Shown here: positions 41,401-50,433 of the stretch, in pieces
Numbering within the stretch: position 1 is the first letter of the stretch
Layout: the number at the start of each line of letters is the position of its first letter
NCBI GenBank assembly: GCA_903911925.1
Contig: CAIWFH010000205.1
Span: 1 to 64,000 of the forward strand
Length of the DNA: 64,000 bases
Reading direction: 5' to 3'
From: an uncultured Acidobacteriaceae bacterium
GTDB taxonomy: Bacteria; Acidobacteriota; Terriglobia; Terriglobales; Acidobacteriaceae
Program-made: the position numbers and the translations under genes
The notes under the pieces: model-generated
Database searches by the model: none
The model's input: only the letters and a program-made list of their open reading frames with translations
What the model was told of the DNA's origin: nothing

Positions 41401-42612
41401 CCCGCTGGACCCACAAATTCGCGTCCCCGCCACAATCCAGGTCTTCGCGCCATCCGTAGCACCGGTGCTGAACGCACTATTCTGGCCCAGGATGAAGCAT
41501 CCCAATTGGTTCGAGCCCGGGTGGTATGGATAGACCAGCACGTCGTTTCTGTCCACGGCCAGGGGAAGCGTGACTGCATCGTTTTCTTCAAGATACTTCG
41601 GCGCTGCGAGATAAAAGAAATCTTCCCCGGTTTTTGAAGGCATGTCTTCAGCCAAATTCGAATTGCCCACTGAGTAATCAAAAATCGTGAACAGGTTCCC
41701 AGCGGGATCCACTGCGATTCCTCCAGGATAGGAGATAGCGGTGTCTTTTCCGGAACAAGGGACCTGGACTGAACATGGATCGTGTTTGTTGCCGCCGTTA
41801 CCAACCTGGGTAGAAATCTGGCCATCGAGCGTTACAACGCGGACTACCTGGGCATACATATCGGAGATATAGACGTTTCCTGCGAAATCGACCGCAAGAC
41901 CTGCTACCTCGTCGAGTGAAGCGTCTATTGCATAGCCGGTATAATCGGGTTGAAAATAAGACCCGCCGCCGGCGACCGTATATTGGGTGCCATCGGCGCT
42001 GGCGTATGAGACTCTCCCCGAGCCGTAATCAAAGAAGTACAGGTTGTCACCCCCGTCCGTTGCGAGTGTCGAAGGGTAATAACCTCCGGTGCCCACCCAT
42101 TTGATCGACGTCGGAATAAACGACATCGCCGCCCCGATCGCCTCACCGCCTGCCGGCACCAGAAATGGCTTTGCCGAAGCGGTATGCGCGATGGCCAGCT
42201 TGCCCGTTCTATGTCCCGGCCCCTGCGGCGTGAACTGCACCTCCACCGTGCAGGTGTCGCCGGCCAGGTAATGCCGGCCTTCGCCGCAAGTTCCGCCCGA
42301 GACCTTGAAGTCCGGCGTGCCGGTAATGCCGGTAACCTGCGTCGGCACGTTGAAGGTGAATGAAAACACCTCCGGTGCGGACGACTCGCCCACCTTTGCC
42401 TGCTGAAAAGCGCGGTAATCCGGCGCCAGCCGCATGGCCGTGCTCACCCGCGCTGCCTGCGCCTGGGCGGCCAAAGCCCCTTCCGCCTTCACCGGCTTGT
42501 TGAGCGTGATAGCTGCTTGCGGGGTTTGCGCAAACGCCGCTGGAAGCGCGGCAAAAGCCAAAGCCGCCGCAAATATGCCGGTCCCCCGGCCTGTACGGTG
42601 CAGCTGCAACAT
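38452..42612 (-). CDS. Large secreted NHL-repeat and choice-of-anchor-D protein
   Basis: 1386 residues. Signal peptide 'GIFAAALAFAALPAAFA'. Residues about 85-155 form a first Ig-like unit, 165-545 an NHL-type propeller ('GNVYISDMYAQVVRVVTLDG', 'GNLYFADTYNGRVRRIDALT'), and from about 550 to 1360 a series of Ig-like choice-of-anchor-D repeats joined by recurring 'GTGATAAK' boundaries (seven such joints). The last 25 residues are basic and could mark the export or sorting end. AAGGAG precedes the ATG. Probably an extracellular adhesive or scaffolding protein. It neighbours the pilus operon but is a separate transcript. Confidence 0.88.
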   Translation of the reverse strand: MLQLHRTGRGTGIFAAALAFAALPAAFAQTPQAAITLNKPVKAEGALAAQAQAARVSTAMRLAPDYRAFQQAKVGESSAPEVFSFTFNVPTQVTGITGTPDFKVSGGTCGEGRHYLAGDTCTVEVQFTPQGPGHRTGKLAIAHTASAKPFLVPAGGEAIGAAMSFIPTSIKWVGTGGYYPSTLATDGGDNLYFFDYGSGRVSYASADGTQYTVAGGGSYFQPDYTGYAIDASLDEVAGLAVDFAGNVYISDMYAQVVRVVTLDGQISTQVGNGGNKHDPCSVQVPCSGKDTAISYPGGIAVDPAGNLFTIFDYSVGNSNLAEDMPSKTGEDFFYLAAPKYLEENDAVTLPLAVDRNDVLVYPYHPGSNQLGCFILGQNSAFSTGATDGAKTWIVAGTRICGSSGDEGPATGAKIGFAIGGLASDAAGNLYFADTYNGRVRRIDALTGIIHTVAGTGTGSYSNAGVATNSTLINPLGMAIDSQGDVYVTSEWETGYNIRTIEEIGGAGMLMFDPRLLASPSPAQTILVSDVGNSVMKVMHMAFTSNDGGDFAIDPNTTTCDFPATSLQSGETCRIGIIFTPSVLGPRNAVINLIDNTTAGTHQIQLSGTGATPAKAVLSPSTLDFGPVEMSSVAPTQRLVLSNTGGLPLTFSLGSFGADFIMNNECSGNTVAGGGSCNIDFEFAPKSLGMKSAMFTISTSAGDVSATLTGTGATAAKGVLTPDPVAFPTTAIGATSAALAIVLTNTGGVPLGIFTHTVDNDQAGSNAFVPTADDCHTSLTGGGSACTYWITFSPAEAKAYSGKFTVRTSEGDLSVTLTGTGATAAKADLSPATLAFPTTAVGQRSAIQGLTLTNTGGMPLDFTGYSVSGSGSDSFQAAQAPTGAGCGTGTPIAAGASCGIGYVFKPSAAGSYSVPLVVHTSAGDVSATLSGTGATAAKAVLAPTAVTFPTTQIGVSSANQTLTLSNTGGMPLTIQGWGLTGANTANFFQAGASTCIGKNPLEAGSSCTLIYAFHPTATGAAAAMLTVQTTGGVVESPLSGTGATAPKASFTNNTLNFPSTVIGTTSSAQSLTLNNNGGMPFTIIGWNVSGGDAGSFTQTATTCSPTTAMAAGASCTISFTFKPQSAGTLTTTITLDTDLGGSVSGILTGTGATQPPPTFSPTSLSFGPIAVGAKSAAQTLAMTNPGTAALTIQSATANGANSPSFTFTTTCGATLAAGTKCNYLVSYSPSMAGTHTAMLAVATSAGLATASLTGATTATAALTPPSIDFGSIGTGSTSAAQTATLTNAGGAALTITTAGKLGGTNATAFGLTTTCGSSVAAGSNCTYSVTFKPTSVNSFSATLTVATAASTVSTSLTGKGITPPKFVPKRILPIRRAPVEVHINQSE

Positions 42613-43007
42613 GGGGTATCTCCTTGTCGGTGGTGCTGGACAGAGCCTGCGGCGGCGCTACTGGAAGGGGGTTCCAGCCATCAGGACCGCGGGGTTATCT
42701 GGGAGGGTTTTACAGGCCACGTGCGAGCCAATTGAGCGACCTGTCTGAGGCCCGGGCAAAATGATAAGTTGCGTATGAATTCGCAAGTCAGGCTATCAGC
42801 CGCCTGCCCGGAAATGCAACTGGAAACTCAACCGTAATTCGCGATTTGATTCCCCTTGACCAGGAGCGCGAAGGAGCTAGCAGAATCACCCGTCCAGCGG
42901 CGAAGATGCAGAGTCATGGGACTGGATTCTTCGCCTTTCTTCGATACCCACCTATGCCTGTATCCTGATTGCGTTCCATGATGTAACCGTCAATAGAGGA
43001 GCAAGAC
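42613..43007. other. Divergent promoter region, no gene
   Basis: Holds the leaders of the 1386-residue protein (minus) and the CapA-family gene (plus). No gene or strong repeat is visible; no confident -35/-10 pair is assigned. Confidence 0.4.
42995..43001 (+). promoter_or_regulatory. Ribosome-binding site selecting a TTG start
   Basis: AGAGGAG lies six bases before TTG 43008, whereas the first in-frame ATG (43020) is 18 bases away. The spacing favours initiation at the TTG. Confidence 0.65.
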
Positions 43008-44441
43008 TTGAGCCTGGCGATGGATGGGTCAATCAAAAGCTGGCGATGGGGAAACGGGAACGCGGCCCAACTCGCTTCTGCCCTGCGCAGGAACTGGCAT
43101 CTTATCGCGGCCGCCGTGCTTATCGTGGTGGTGGCCACGACCGTGGGTTGGCTGGCAGCGGCACGCGGCGGCAGGCTGGCAGCCGTCGTCGCCCCCTATC
43201 CGCACCAGGTGGCCCAGGTAACCTTTGCCGTGGCCGGCGATGTGATTCCCCACGAGCCGGTGCGCGCTGCTGCGGCAGCCGCTGCGGCCAGTGGGCAGGA
43301 TGCCGGAACTGCGGGCTGGGGTTCGCTGTTCAGCGATGTGAGCGACGTCTTCAAGCGCGCCGATTTCGGCTTCGTCAACTTCGAAACTCCCTCGGCTCCA
43401 GCACACTCCAAGGGCTCAAAGCCCTTCATGTTCGACGCGCCTGTCGCATTGATTGACGCCCTCAAGGCCAACGGAATCAGGATTGTCTCGTTCGCCAACA
43501 ACCACGCCATGGACCAGGGCTGGGCGGGATTTGCCGAAACCCGCGACCACCTGCGCGAGGAAGGCATGCTTTTTGCCGGCACCAGCGACACCTCCGCTTT
43601 GCCGTGGCAGCCGGTGATTACCGAAGCCAACGGCATCAAGGTTGGCTGGCTGGGCATGACGCGCTGGCTCAACGGCAACCGCAACCCCGACAGGGACGAC
43701 CAGCCGCACGTGAACTTCTTTCCCTACCCCGGCGAGTCAGGCGGCGCTCCGGGAGCCGACGAAGCCCAGGTGCTTGAAGCCGTGAAGGCCGCTCGCACCC
43801 AATGCGACCTGCTGGTGGTCTCCATCCACTGGGGCATTGAATACGCTCCCGCGCCGCGCCCGGAAGACGTGGAGACCGCGCACAAGATGCTTGATGCGGG
43901 AGCATCGGTGATCGTTGGCCATCACCCCCACGTGTTGCAGCCGGTGGAAACATATCGCACCACCGACGGCCGCGACACGGTTATCTTCTATTCGCTGGGA
44001 AATTTCCTGTCGAATCAGTCGCGTACCTACGTTGATGGCCTCATGCCCGACAAGAACGGCGACCCGCGCGACTCCCTCATCGCCCTCTTCTCAGCCGTCC
44101 GCAAGGACTATGGCCCCGGCGGCGCGCGCGTCGAACTGGGCCAGGTGGGAATCCTGCCCGCCTGGGGCGAAAACAACCGTAACGAACTGGCCAGCGGCCG
44201 CGCCAAATCACCGGTGATTCACCCTGTCCTGATTGATCGCGAAATGCCGAAACTCCAGGCGCGCCTCGACGAATTGAATAAGCTGAATACGGCTACGACG
44301 TCACTGACCGCCGACCAGAAGAAAGAATTCATCAACCTGACCAGCCGGCTCAAACTCCTCACCGACCGGCGCGCTCTCCTGCTGGCGCGCACCGGCGAGG
44401 AGTACGTCACCGATCCGCCCAAACTGCCGGCAAAACCATAG
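43008..44441 (+). CDS. CapA-family metallophosphatase-like protein
   Basis: 477 residues. One N-terminal membrane anchor (about 31-51), then the CapA/PGA_cap domain: 'VTFAVAGDVIPHEPV' (metal-binding Asp), 'GFVNFETPSA', 'FANNHAMDQGWAGFAETRDH', 'LLVVSIHWGIEY', 'GASVIVGHHPHVLQPVE'. The Asp, Asn-His and His-His residues match the metallophosphatase-type centre. In Bacillus CapA supports poly-gamma-glutamate export; here a surface-polymer role is inferred. The start is TTG 43008, supported by its Shine-Dalgarno site. Confidence 0.85.
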   Translation: MSLAMDGSIKSWRWGNGNAAQLASALRRNWHLIAAAVLIVVVATTVGWLAAARGGRLAAVVAPYPHQVAQVTFAVAGDVIPHEPVRAAAAAAAASGQDAGTAGWGSLFSDVSDVFKRADFGFVNFETPSAPAHSKGSKPFMFDAPVALIDALKANGIRIVSFANNHAMDQGWAGFAETRDHLREEGMLFAGTSDTSALPWQPVITEANGIKVGWLGMTRWLNGNRNPDRDDQPHVNFFPYPGESGGAPGADEAQVLEAVKAARTQCDLLVVSIHWGIEYAPAPRPEDVETAHKMLDAGASVIVGHHPHVLQPVETYRTTDGRDTVIFYSLGNFLSNQSRTYVDGLMPDKNGDPRDSLIALFSAVRKDYGPGGARVELGQVGILPAWGENNRNELASGRAKSPVIHPVLIDREMPKLQARLDELNKLNTATTSLTADQKKEFINLTSRLKLLTDRRALLLARTGEEYVTDPPKLPAKP

Positions 44442-44530
44442 GTGACCTCTGCACGACTCGTCGCCTCGAAAGGGAGCGGATGGGTATCTTCGCCGCAAAC
44501 ACAGCAAAATGAATATGGGCTTGACCCTTT

Positions 44531-44597
44531 GCGTAAGAACTGGATTTTAGGGCTGACTTGCTGACCTGCTATGCCGCGAAGCGGCGCCGACTTGCTG
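44531..44597. repeat. 67-bp repeat family C, copy 2
   Basis: It matches 14371-14437, with differences concentrated in the repeated (Y)(R)ACTTGCT segments while ATGCCGCGAAGCGGCGC is kept. It lies after the CapA gene and is non-coding. Confidence 0.75.
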
Positions 44598-44733
44598 CTT
44601 TTTAATAAACCAGCATCGCCCCACAGCCCATGCTTCGCCGGGTGGCCATGAGAACCTTTTTTTAAAGCAGGTTCTTGAGCTTCTTGAGAATGCCGGAACT
44701 ACCCAATGAACTCGTGCACTCCCTTGAACCCTT

Positions 44734-45375
44734 CTACGGCAGAACCCTGCGGATATGAAGGTATAGAATCACGTTGATCAGGATCGATGCGGCCAGCAGA
44801 GCCAGCGCAAACAGGGCAAAGACATTGACCTTGTTGCCCACGGTCTTCAGGTCCTCAAGCAGTTCCTGCTGCTCCAGCGTATTGCGGTCGGTGGCTTCGC
44901 GCACCATCTCCAACTGATCTTCGACCCGCTTGAGCGAGGTGTTCTGCTCCCCAATCTGGATGCGGAGGTCGCGGTGCTGGGTCCTCAACTCGGCCAGGCC
45001 GTCCTCAAGCGGTTCAAGGTCCACCGGCGGATGGGGCTGGACCGGCTGGGGATGGGGGGTGAGGATGTTGGAGACCGCGGTGCCGATATTGCCGTCAAGC
45101 AGGGGCGCGATCTTTTGGAAAAACGGAATCGCCATGCGCACCACGCCCATCATCCAGTCCATGCCGGCCCCCTGTTGCGGGGTTGGGCTAGTAAGCGCGC
45201 GGCCAGGGGGCGGTACGGCCCGGACGTTCTGAGCCTCTTCTTCTGTAGGCGTAGCCTGGGCCCGCCCATTGCCCCCAACCGGCAGGGGCGACCCCACCGC
45301 GCGCTGCTGCGGCGGCTCTGGGGCGCTCGTCCTGCGGGCCGATTCGTTGAAGCCGAAACCCTCTGCATCGTTCAT
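44734..45375 (-). CDS. Coiled-coil tail-anchored membrane protein, unknown
   Basis: 213 residues. The first 70 residues are Pro/Gly/Glu-rich and probably disordered; a helical segment follows ('MMGVVRMAIPFFQKIAPLLD'). About 115-180 is a coiled coil ('LEPLEDGLAELRTQHRDLRI', 'TSLKRVEDQLEMVREATDRN'), and the C-terminus is one transmembrane helix (about 187-209). It should be tail-anchored with a large cytoplasmic part. No family is recognised. It sits between the CapA-family gene and the DUF502 gene, transcribed away from the latter. Confidence 0.65.
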   Translation of the reverse strand: MNDAEGFGFNESARRTSAPEPPQQRAVGSPLPVGGNGRAQATPTEEEAQNVRAVPPPGRALTSPTPQQGAGMDWMMGVVRMAIPFFQKIAPLLDGNIGTAVSNILTPHPQPVQPHPPVDLEPLEDGLAELRTQHRDLRIQIGEQNTSLKRVEDQLEMVREATDRNTLEQQELLEDLKTVGNKVNVFALFALALLAASILINVILYLHIRRVLP

Positions 45376-45508
45376 TTGCTACCTGCTCCCTCAATAATAT
45401 AGGCAATTCATCATACAGAAAGAATCCGCTGGACTCACTGGGGTAGTGAACCACGAACCCCAATCGCGTATTCTCGTAGCCAGAATCCTTCGAATCGGGA
45501 GCTACCAA

Positions 45509-46183
45509 GTGAAATCTGTATTGACCTATCCGATCCGCAACATGCAGCGCTACATCCTGGCCGGCATCATCACCATCGGGCCCCTGTTCGTCACCTACCT
45601 CATCTTCAGTTTCCTTTTCGGGTCGCTGGCCAAAGCGGGTCTGCCGGTAGTCCTGTTTTTTGACACCATCTTTCCGCAGGAGTGGCTGCGCCAGCCCTGG
45701 ATTCAATCTGTGGTGGCCATCGTTCTAACGCTGATCATGCTCTACGTGGCTGGCCGGGTCACTTCCCTGGTGATCGGCCGGCAGGCGTTCAGCCTCTTTG
45801 AGGCGGTGCTGGAGCGGCTGCCGTTCATCGCCAAGGTATATACCTCTGTGCGCCAGCTTCTTGACACCATGATGACCAAGAAAGAGAGCAGCCAGCGGGT
45901 GGTGCTGATCGATTTTCCCATCGCCGGCCAGAAGAGCATCGGCTTCCTCACCCGGACCATGACCGACTCGACAACGGGAGAACCGCTGGCCGCGGTGCTG
46001 CTGCCCAACGCCATCAATCCCACGTCGGCTTTTCTCCAGGTGCTGCCGCTCGACTGTGTCGTCGATACCGACATGACGATGGAGCAGGCCATGAGCATGA
46101 TCATGACCGGCGGAGCAGTCGGGCCGGATACGATTCGCTTCACCCGGACCCGCGTTTCAGAGACAGTTGGACCGCTGGCTTGA
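45509..46183 (+). CDS. DUF502 family membrane protein
   Basis: 224 residues with two transmembrane helices ('YILAGIITIGPLFVTYLIFS' and 'SVVAIVLTLIMLYVAGRVTS') and the conserved 'ERLPFIAKVYTSVRQLLDTM' segment of DUF502. The C-terminal domain is soluble. Function is unknown. The start is placed on GTG 45509 because GGGAG lies seven bases upstream; the frame extends to 45446 without one. A terminator follows at 46226. Confidence 0.85.
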   Translation: MKSVLTYPIRNMQRYILAGIITIGPLFVTYLIFSFLFGSLAKAGLPVVLFFDTIFPQEWLRQPWIQSVVAIVLTLIMLYVAGRVTSLVIGRQAFSLFEAVLERLPFIAKVYTSVRQLLDTMMTKKESSQRVVLIDFPIAGQKSIGFLTRTMTDSTTGEPLAAVLLPNAINPTSAFLQVLPLDCVVDTDMTMEQAMSMIMTGGAVGPDTIRFTRTRVSETVGPLA

Positions 46184-46225
46184 GAGTTTTTGGGGGACCC
46201 GGTATCGGCTTTTGCCGGGAAGATG

Positions 46226-46254
46226 CCGGCAGGGGTGCGCCCTGCCGGAATTTT
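46226..46254 (+). terminator. Intrinsic terminator after the DUF502 gene
   Basis: CCGGCAGGG (46226-46234) and CCCTGCCGG (46240-46248) form a perfect GC-rich stem around GTGCG, followed by AATTTTTC. It lies between two convergent genes. Confidence 0.8.
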
Positions 46255-46258
46255 TCGG

Positions 46259-48676
46259 TTACTGCTCGCGCAGCAGAATGATTGGATCAACCGCCAGCGC
46301 CCTCTGCGCTGGAATCCACGCAGCGGCAAGCCCCAGCGCCAGCATCGTAAGCACCACGCCGCCCAGCACCACCGGGTCCTTTGGCCCCGCCTGGTACACG
46401 ATGTACGACAGCACCTTGGTGGCCAGAATGCCCAACGCCAGCCCTGCCGTCGAGCCCACCGAGAGCAGCACGAACGCACGTCCCAGCGCTGCCTTCAGAA
46501 CCTGCGTTTTCCGCGCGCCCAGCGCCACACGAATTCCCAACTCGCGCAGCCGTTTGCTGACCGTATAGGACGCCAGGCCGAAGATTCCGGTGGCTGCCAG
46601 CATCGCGCCAAGCAGCCCCAGCACGCCCAGAGCCACGGAGGCCACGTGCGCAGGAAACAATGCTGAGCCCATTTCCTGATTCCACGGCCGAACGGCGAAC
46701 GGCATCCCCGGATCAAGCCCGCGCATGGCGCGTTCGAGCGCATTGAAAATCTCTTGTGGATCGCGCCTGGAGCGGACGACAAGGATGGTGCCGCCTGATG
46801 GAAATTGGAGGAACGAGAAGAACATGGCCGGCTGCTGATCTTCAGTCAGCGACCGGTACTTTCCGTCTTCAACCACGCCAACCACTTCGGCCCTCAGGCC
46901 GCCATAGAACTTGAAGTGCCCGCCGATGGCTTTGTCCACTGATCCGAAGACTTTTTGGGCAAACTGCCGATTGACCAGGGCCACCTTGGGTGCCTTGCTG
47001 TCGTCGGCCATGGTAAGGTCTCTTCCTGCCAGAATCCTGGTCCCGGCGGCTGCCATGTAGTCCGGCGAAACGTGGTAATTCATGGCGTCCGCGGCCACGT
47101 TGGTGGGGCGGAAGTCGGTGGTCGAGTCGGAATAGACGTACGAGTCGCCGCCGCCCAGGCTCAGGGCCAGGTGGTCCGCATAGCCCGCGGCGGTCACGCC
47201 CGGTAGGGCCCGTGCCGCATCGAGCATCCGCTGCTGCATCTGCGTGCCCCGCTCGTCGGTGTAGCCGGCCATGTGCAGCTCGGTCTCAACCAGCATCGCG
47301 TTGTTCGGGTCGAATCCAAAACTGCTGTGCAGCGAACGCGCCAAGCCTCGCACCGCAACCAGCGAAGAGGTCACCAGCACGGCGCAAATGGCGATCTGCA
47401 CGGCCAACAGCACGTCGCGCATCGAAAACCGCTTGTGCCCTGCATCGCCGCTCATGCCGGTGCGAATGATCTGCCACGGATCGGCGTTCAACACCTGCCG
47501 CACCGGCACCATGCCGAAAACCAGGCCGCTGGCCAGGGCCAGCAACAGCGCCACAACATAAGTGCCCGCATCCGGATTCACTGGCACGTTGATGGGAATG
47601 TCAGGGAACGGCTGCCAGGCGCTGAGAAAGCGCAAGACCACCATGCCCCCGGCGAGACCCAGTACGCCGCCGGCGAGAGAGACCAGGACGGCCTCGGTGA
47701 GCATCTGGCGCAGGATGATGCCGCGCCTTGACCCCAAAGCCAGCCGCAGCGCCGTCTCCTTGGCGCGATCGGCGGCCCGAGCCGCAAACAGGCTTCCCAG
47801 GTTGGCGCATGCGGCCAGCAGAATCAGGCCCGCAAGCAGCATCAGCCCGGCCATGAACGCCCGCGCAGGACCGCCCAGCATGTCGCCAACCAGCCCGGGA
47901 TGGGCCAGGGTGAACTTTACGCCGTCGTCGTCGTTCGGATACGTTTTGGCGAGCGTGGCGCCAAGCGCGTTGAGGTCAGCCTCAGCCTTCGCCGGTGTCA
48001 TTCCCGGCCTCAGGCGTCCCACCACGAACATGGAGTGGTTGCCGCGCTGTTCGAGTTCGTTATAGCCCTGAATCGTGGGCTGCTCAACGAACGGAATCCA
48101 CATGGCCGGCGCAAAGAGCAGCTCAGTGCCCCGAAACTCTTTGGGCGCGACGCCGAGGATCGTCATCTGATGCTTGTTGATTGAGATCGTGCGGCCCGCT
48201 ACGCCGGCATCGTCGTGAAAATGGTCGTGCCAGTAGGCGTAACTGAGCACCACGTAGGGAGCGCTGTTGGTGCCGTGTTCGTCTGAGGCGTGAAAAAAAC
48301 GCCCCAGGTAAGGCTGAATGTCGAGCGAGTCAAAGTAATTGCCGCTGGCCAGAAGCGGCCATGCGGTCGAGGGGTTCCCGCCCGTATCCACTCCCGCCGG
48401 ACCGTTGATGCTATAGCAAACGAAGTTATCGAACGACCGGTTCTGGTCGCGCAGGTCCGCATAATCGGGATAGGACTGGGACGGAAAATTGAAACGCTGC
48501 ACCATGAAGAGGTTCTGCGCATGCGGCACCTTCACCGGGTGCAGCACCACGGCGTTGAGCACGCTGAACACCACCGCGTTGGCCCCAATGCCCAGCGCCA
48601 GCGTAAGGATTGCCGTCACCGTAAATCCTGGAGACTTCCTCAACTGCCTTATCGCAATTCTCAGATCGCTTGTCAT
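46259..48676 (-). CDS. ADOP-type ABC transporter permease
   Basis: 805 residues. Duplicated MacB/FtsX architecture: 'KSPGFTVTAILTLALGIGAN' with the first helix, a large periplasmic domain, FtsX helices, then a second copy of periplasmic and FtsX parts. This matches the acidobacterial duplicated orphan permease (ADOP) family. As is usual for this family, no ATPase gene is adjacent. The start at 48676 follows AAAGGA; the longer frame to 48778 lacks a site. The exported substrate is unknown. Confidence 0.9.
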   Translation of the reverse strand: MTSDLRIAIRQLRKSPGFTVTAILTLALGIGANAVVFSVLNAVVLHPVKVPHAQNLFMVQRFNFPSQSYPDYADLRDQNRSFDNFVCYSINGPAGVDTGGNPSTAWPLLASGNYFDSLDIQPYLGRFFHASDEHGTNSAPYVVLSYAYWHDHFHDDAGVAGRTISINKHQMTILGVAPKEFRGTELLFAPAMWIPFVEQPTIQGYNELEQRGNHSMFVVGRLRPGMTPAKAEADLNALGATLAKTYPNDDDGVKFTLAHPGLVGDMLGGPARAFMAGLMLLAGLILLAACANLGSLFAARAADRAKETALRLALGSRRGIILRQMLTEAVLVSLAGGVLGLAGGMVVLRFLSAWQPFPDIPINVPVNPDAGTYVVALLLALASGLVFGMVPVRQVLNADPWQIIRTGMSGDAGHKRFSMRDVLLAVQIAICAVLVTSSLVAVRGLARSLHSSFGFDPNNAMLVETELHMAGYTDERGTQMQQRMLDAARALPGVTAAGYADHLALSLGGGDSYVYSDSTTDFRPTNVAADAMNYHVSPDYMAAAGTRILAGRDLTMADDSKAPKVALVNRQFAQKVFGSVDKAIGGHFKFYGGLRAEVVGVVEDGKYRSLTEDQQPAMFFSFLQFPSGGTILVVRSRRDPQEIFNALERAMRGLDPGMPFAVRPWNQEMGSALFPAHVASVALGVLGLLGAMLAATGIFGLASYTVSKRLRELGIRVALGARKTQVLKAALGRAFVLLSVGSTAGLALGILATKVLSYIVYQAGPKDPVVLGGVVLTMLALGLAAAWIPAQRALAVDPIILLREQ

Positions 48677-48797
48677 CTCGGTTGTCCTTTTCACCAAGTA
48701 CGACGGCGGCCGGATAATGGTTCCCCCGGAACGTTCAGTCGCCGACAGCCAGGTGGCCAGCGCGCTGCAATTTTCCACTCTTGATTAGGATGCCGAT

Positions 48798-49871
48798 CTA
48801 GCCGTCGAGGCCGATGCTGCCTTCGGTTTCTTCTTCCGCGAGCGCTTCGCCTGCCTGGCCGCTCTCCGCGGTCACTTTACGCAGGCTTACGTGTTCAAAC
48901 TGGGCCCAGATCAGCCCAACGGGCGCGATGCTCAGGAAGGTGACCAGCAGCAGCGTGGCCGCGCAGGCCGTGGCGGCTTCGGCTGCTACGCCAAACAGCG
49001 TCGACATGGCCGCGGCCACCAGTCCGATCTGCGTAAACCAGCCGATAATCGGCAGTTGAAAACCGCTGGCCACCATGCTCGAGGCCATCAGGACCAAACA
49101 CCGGGGCAGCGTCATCGACGCAAGTTCCGGACTGTTGGTGAACGCCCGGGTAATCTCGAGATAGGCCAGCGTAATCAGGCCCCACATGGCCAGGGACAAC
49201 GTTGCCGCCACGGCAAAATCGGCGAAGTTCTCCATGGTGTCAAGGCCGGCGCGAAACATGCGGATCTTGTGCCCAGCCGAGTGCCCGAGCCGCGCAGAGA
49301 AGATGCCCATGGACTTCTCAATGAAGGCCGCCACCACGCCGCCCGCCATGCGGACGACAACAGTAAATGCGGCCAGGGCGACGGTGGCAATGAGTCCTCC
49401 CTTGGCCACGCGCAACAGCAGTTCAGGGTGAGGCAAAGCTTCGTGCGTGGTCAGCAGCACGGTGGAAAAAATGAGAGCCATAGACCCCAGGTCGAACATC
49501 CGCTCAACGATGTAGACGGCTATTTGCAAACTCAGCGGCAGGCCGGTCTTCTTTGCCACCAGGTAGGGGCGCACGGGATCAGCCACGCGGCCAATCAGCG
49601 CCACTGCAGTAAACCCCATCACCTGGGTGCCTAGCAAGGAAAACGGCGCAACCTTCTTGTTGGGCCGCAGCATGAGCGCCCAGCGCACCGAGCGGAAGAC
49701 GTAGCAGAGGTAGATGCAGGCGAAGGCGATGCCGATTTTCCGCCAGTCGGCCAGGGCCAGTTGAGCGCGAAAAAGCTGGAAGTCGAAATGCATGCGGTCG
49801 CGCCCCCAAACCACCAGCGCAACCAACGCCGCCACCAGCACCAGGCCCAATCCCAACTGATTCCTCTTCAA
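48798..49871 (-). CDS. YbhN/lysylphosphatidylglycerol-synthase-TM-like membrane protein
   Basis: 357 residues with about eight to nine transmembrane helices. Family segments include 'ALADWRKIGIAFACIYLCYV', 'RSVRWALML', 'GFTAVALIGRVADPVRPYLV' and 'IAVYIVERMFDLGSMALIFS'. Proteins of this group are flippase-like domains linked to MprF. No synthase domain is fused. The start is TTG 49871 with CGGAGAG just upstream. It shares a strand with the ADOP permease but ends 121 bp before it. Confidence 0.85.
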   Translation of the reverse strand: MKRNQLGLGLVLVAALVALVVWGRDRMHFDFQLFRAQLALADWRKIGIAFACIYLCYVFRSVRWALMLRPNKKVAPFSLLGTQVMGFTAVALIGRVADPVRPYLVAKKTGLPLSLQIAVYIVERMFDLGSMALIFSTVLLTTHEALPHPELLLRVAKGGLIATVALAAFTVVVRMAGGVVAAFIEKSMGIFSARLGHSAGHKIRMFRAGLDTMENFADFAVAATLSLAMWGLITLAYLEITRAFTNSPELASMTLPRCLVLMASSMVASGFQLPIIGWFTQIGLVAAAMSTLFGVAAEAATACAATLLLVTFLSIAPVGLIWAQFEHVSLRKVTAESGQAGEALAEEETEGSIGLDG

Positions 49872-50433
49872 GAGCTCTCCGTTCCTTCACAGCAAGTAGA
49901 GCCCAGTCTAAATTGCCAGGGTTGCGCCCGAGTGAATCAGGCAAAACAACCAGCCTCGGAAAGCAGAGACTTTGGAGTTTGCCACCGTTTCGCTGGATAA
50001 AACTGCATTGGTGCCCTGCCCCCCTCTGGCAATCGCTCTTTGCACGGATCGAGACGCCGATTTGCAGGGCAACGGGGCGATTGACGGCCTTCCAGGAGTT
50101 CGAAAAATGAAACGGCGGGTTCCAATTCAGAAAGATGTTGTCGGTTGCTGGCCAGCCCCTTTAGCTTATCTTCGCCGTCATGACTCAAGGGATTGAAGCA
50201 CCGAATCCCGCCGCGCGAGCGGGAGTGCAGGCTGACTCCGATTGACCACCGCCCTTGCCCGGCCCTCCCGCTTGCCTCGGGATCGCGGGTGAGGGCGAAA
50301 GGTATATTCTTTGACCCGCCGCTCAGTCTTTTCCTGGCACGGATCGAATTTGGCCGATGCGGTTGATTGGGCAGCGGGCGGTCCTCTTTTGGCCTGCCTT
50401 GCCGCAGCGAAATCAGTTTCGGAGAAACCCGGT
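49872..50433. other. 562-bp region without a confident gene
   Basis: Several short frames exist on both strands but none has a credible start, codon pattern or domain. No strong palindrome is present. It presumably holds promoters for both neighbours. Confidence 0.4.

Noticed and set aside
49937..50188. 83-residue minus-strand frame in the 562-bp gap
   Set aside because: No domain, no ribosome-binding site and no coding-like composition; chance frame.
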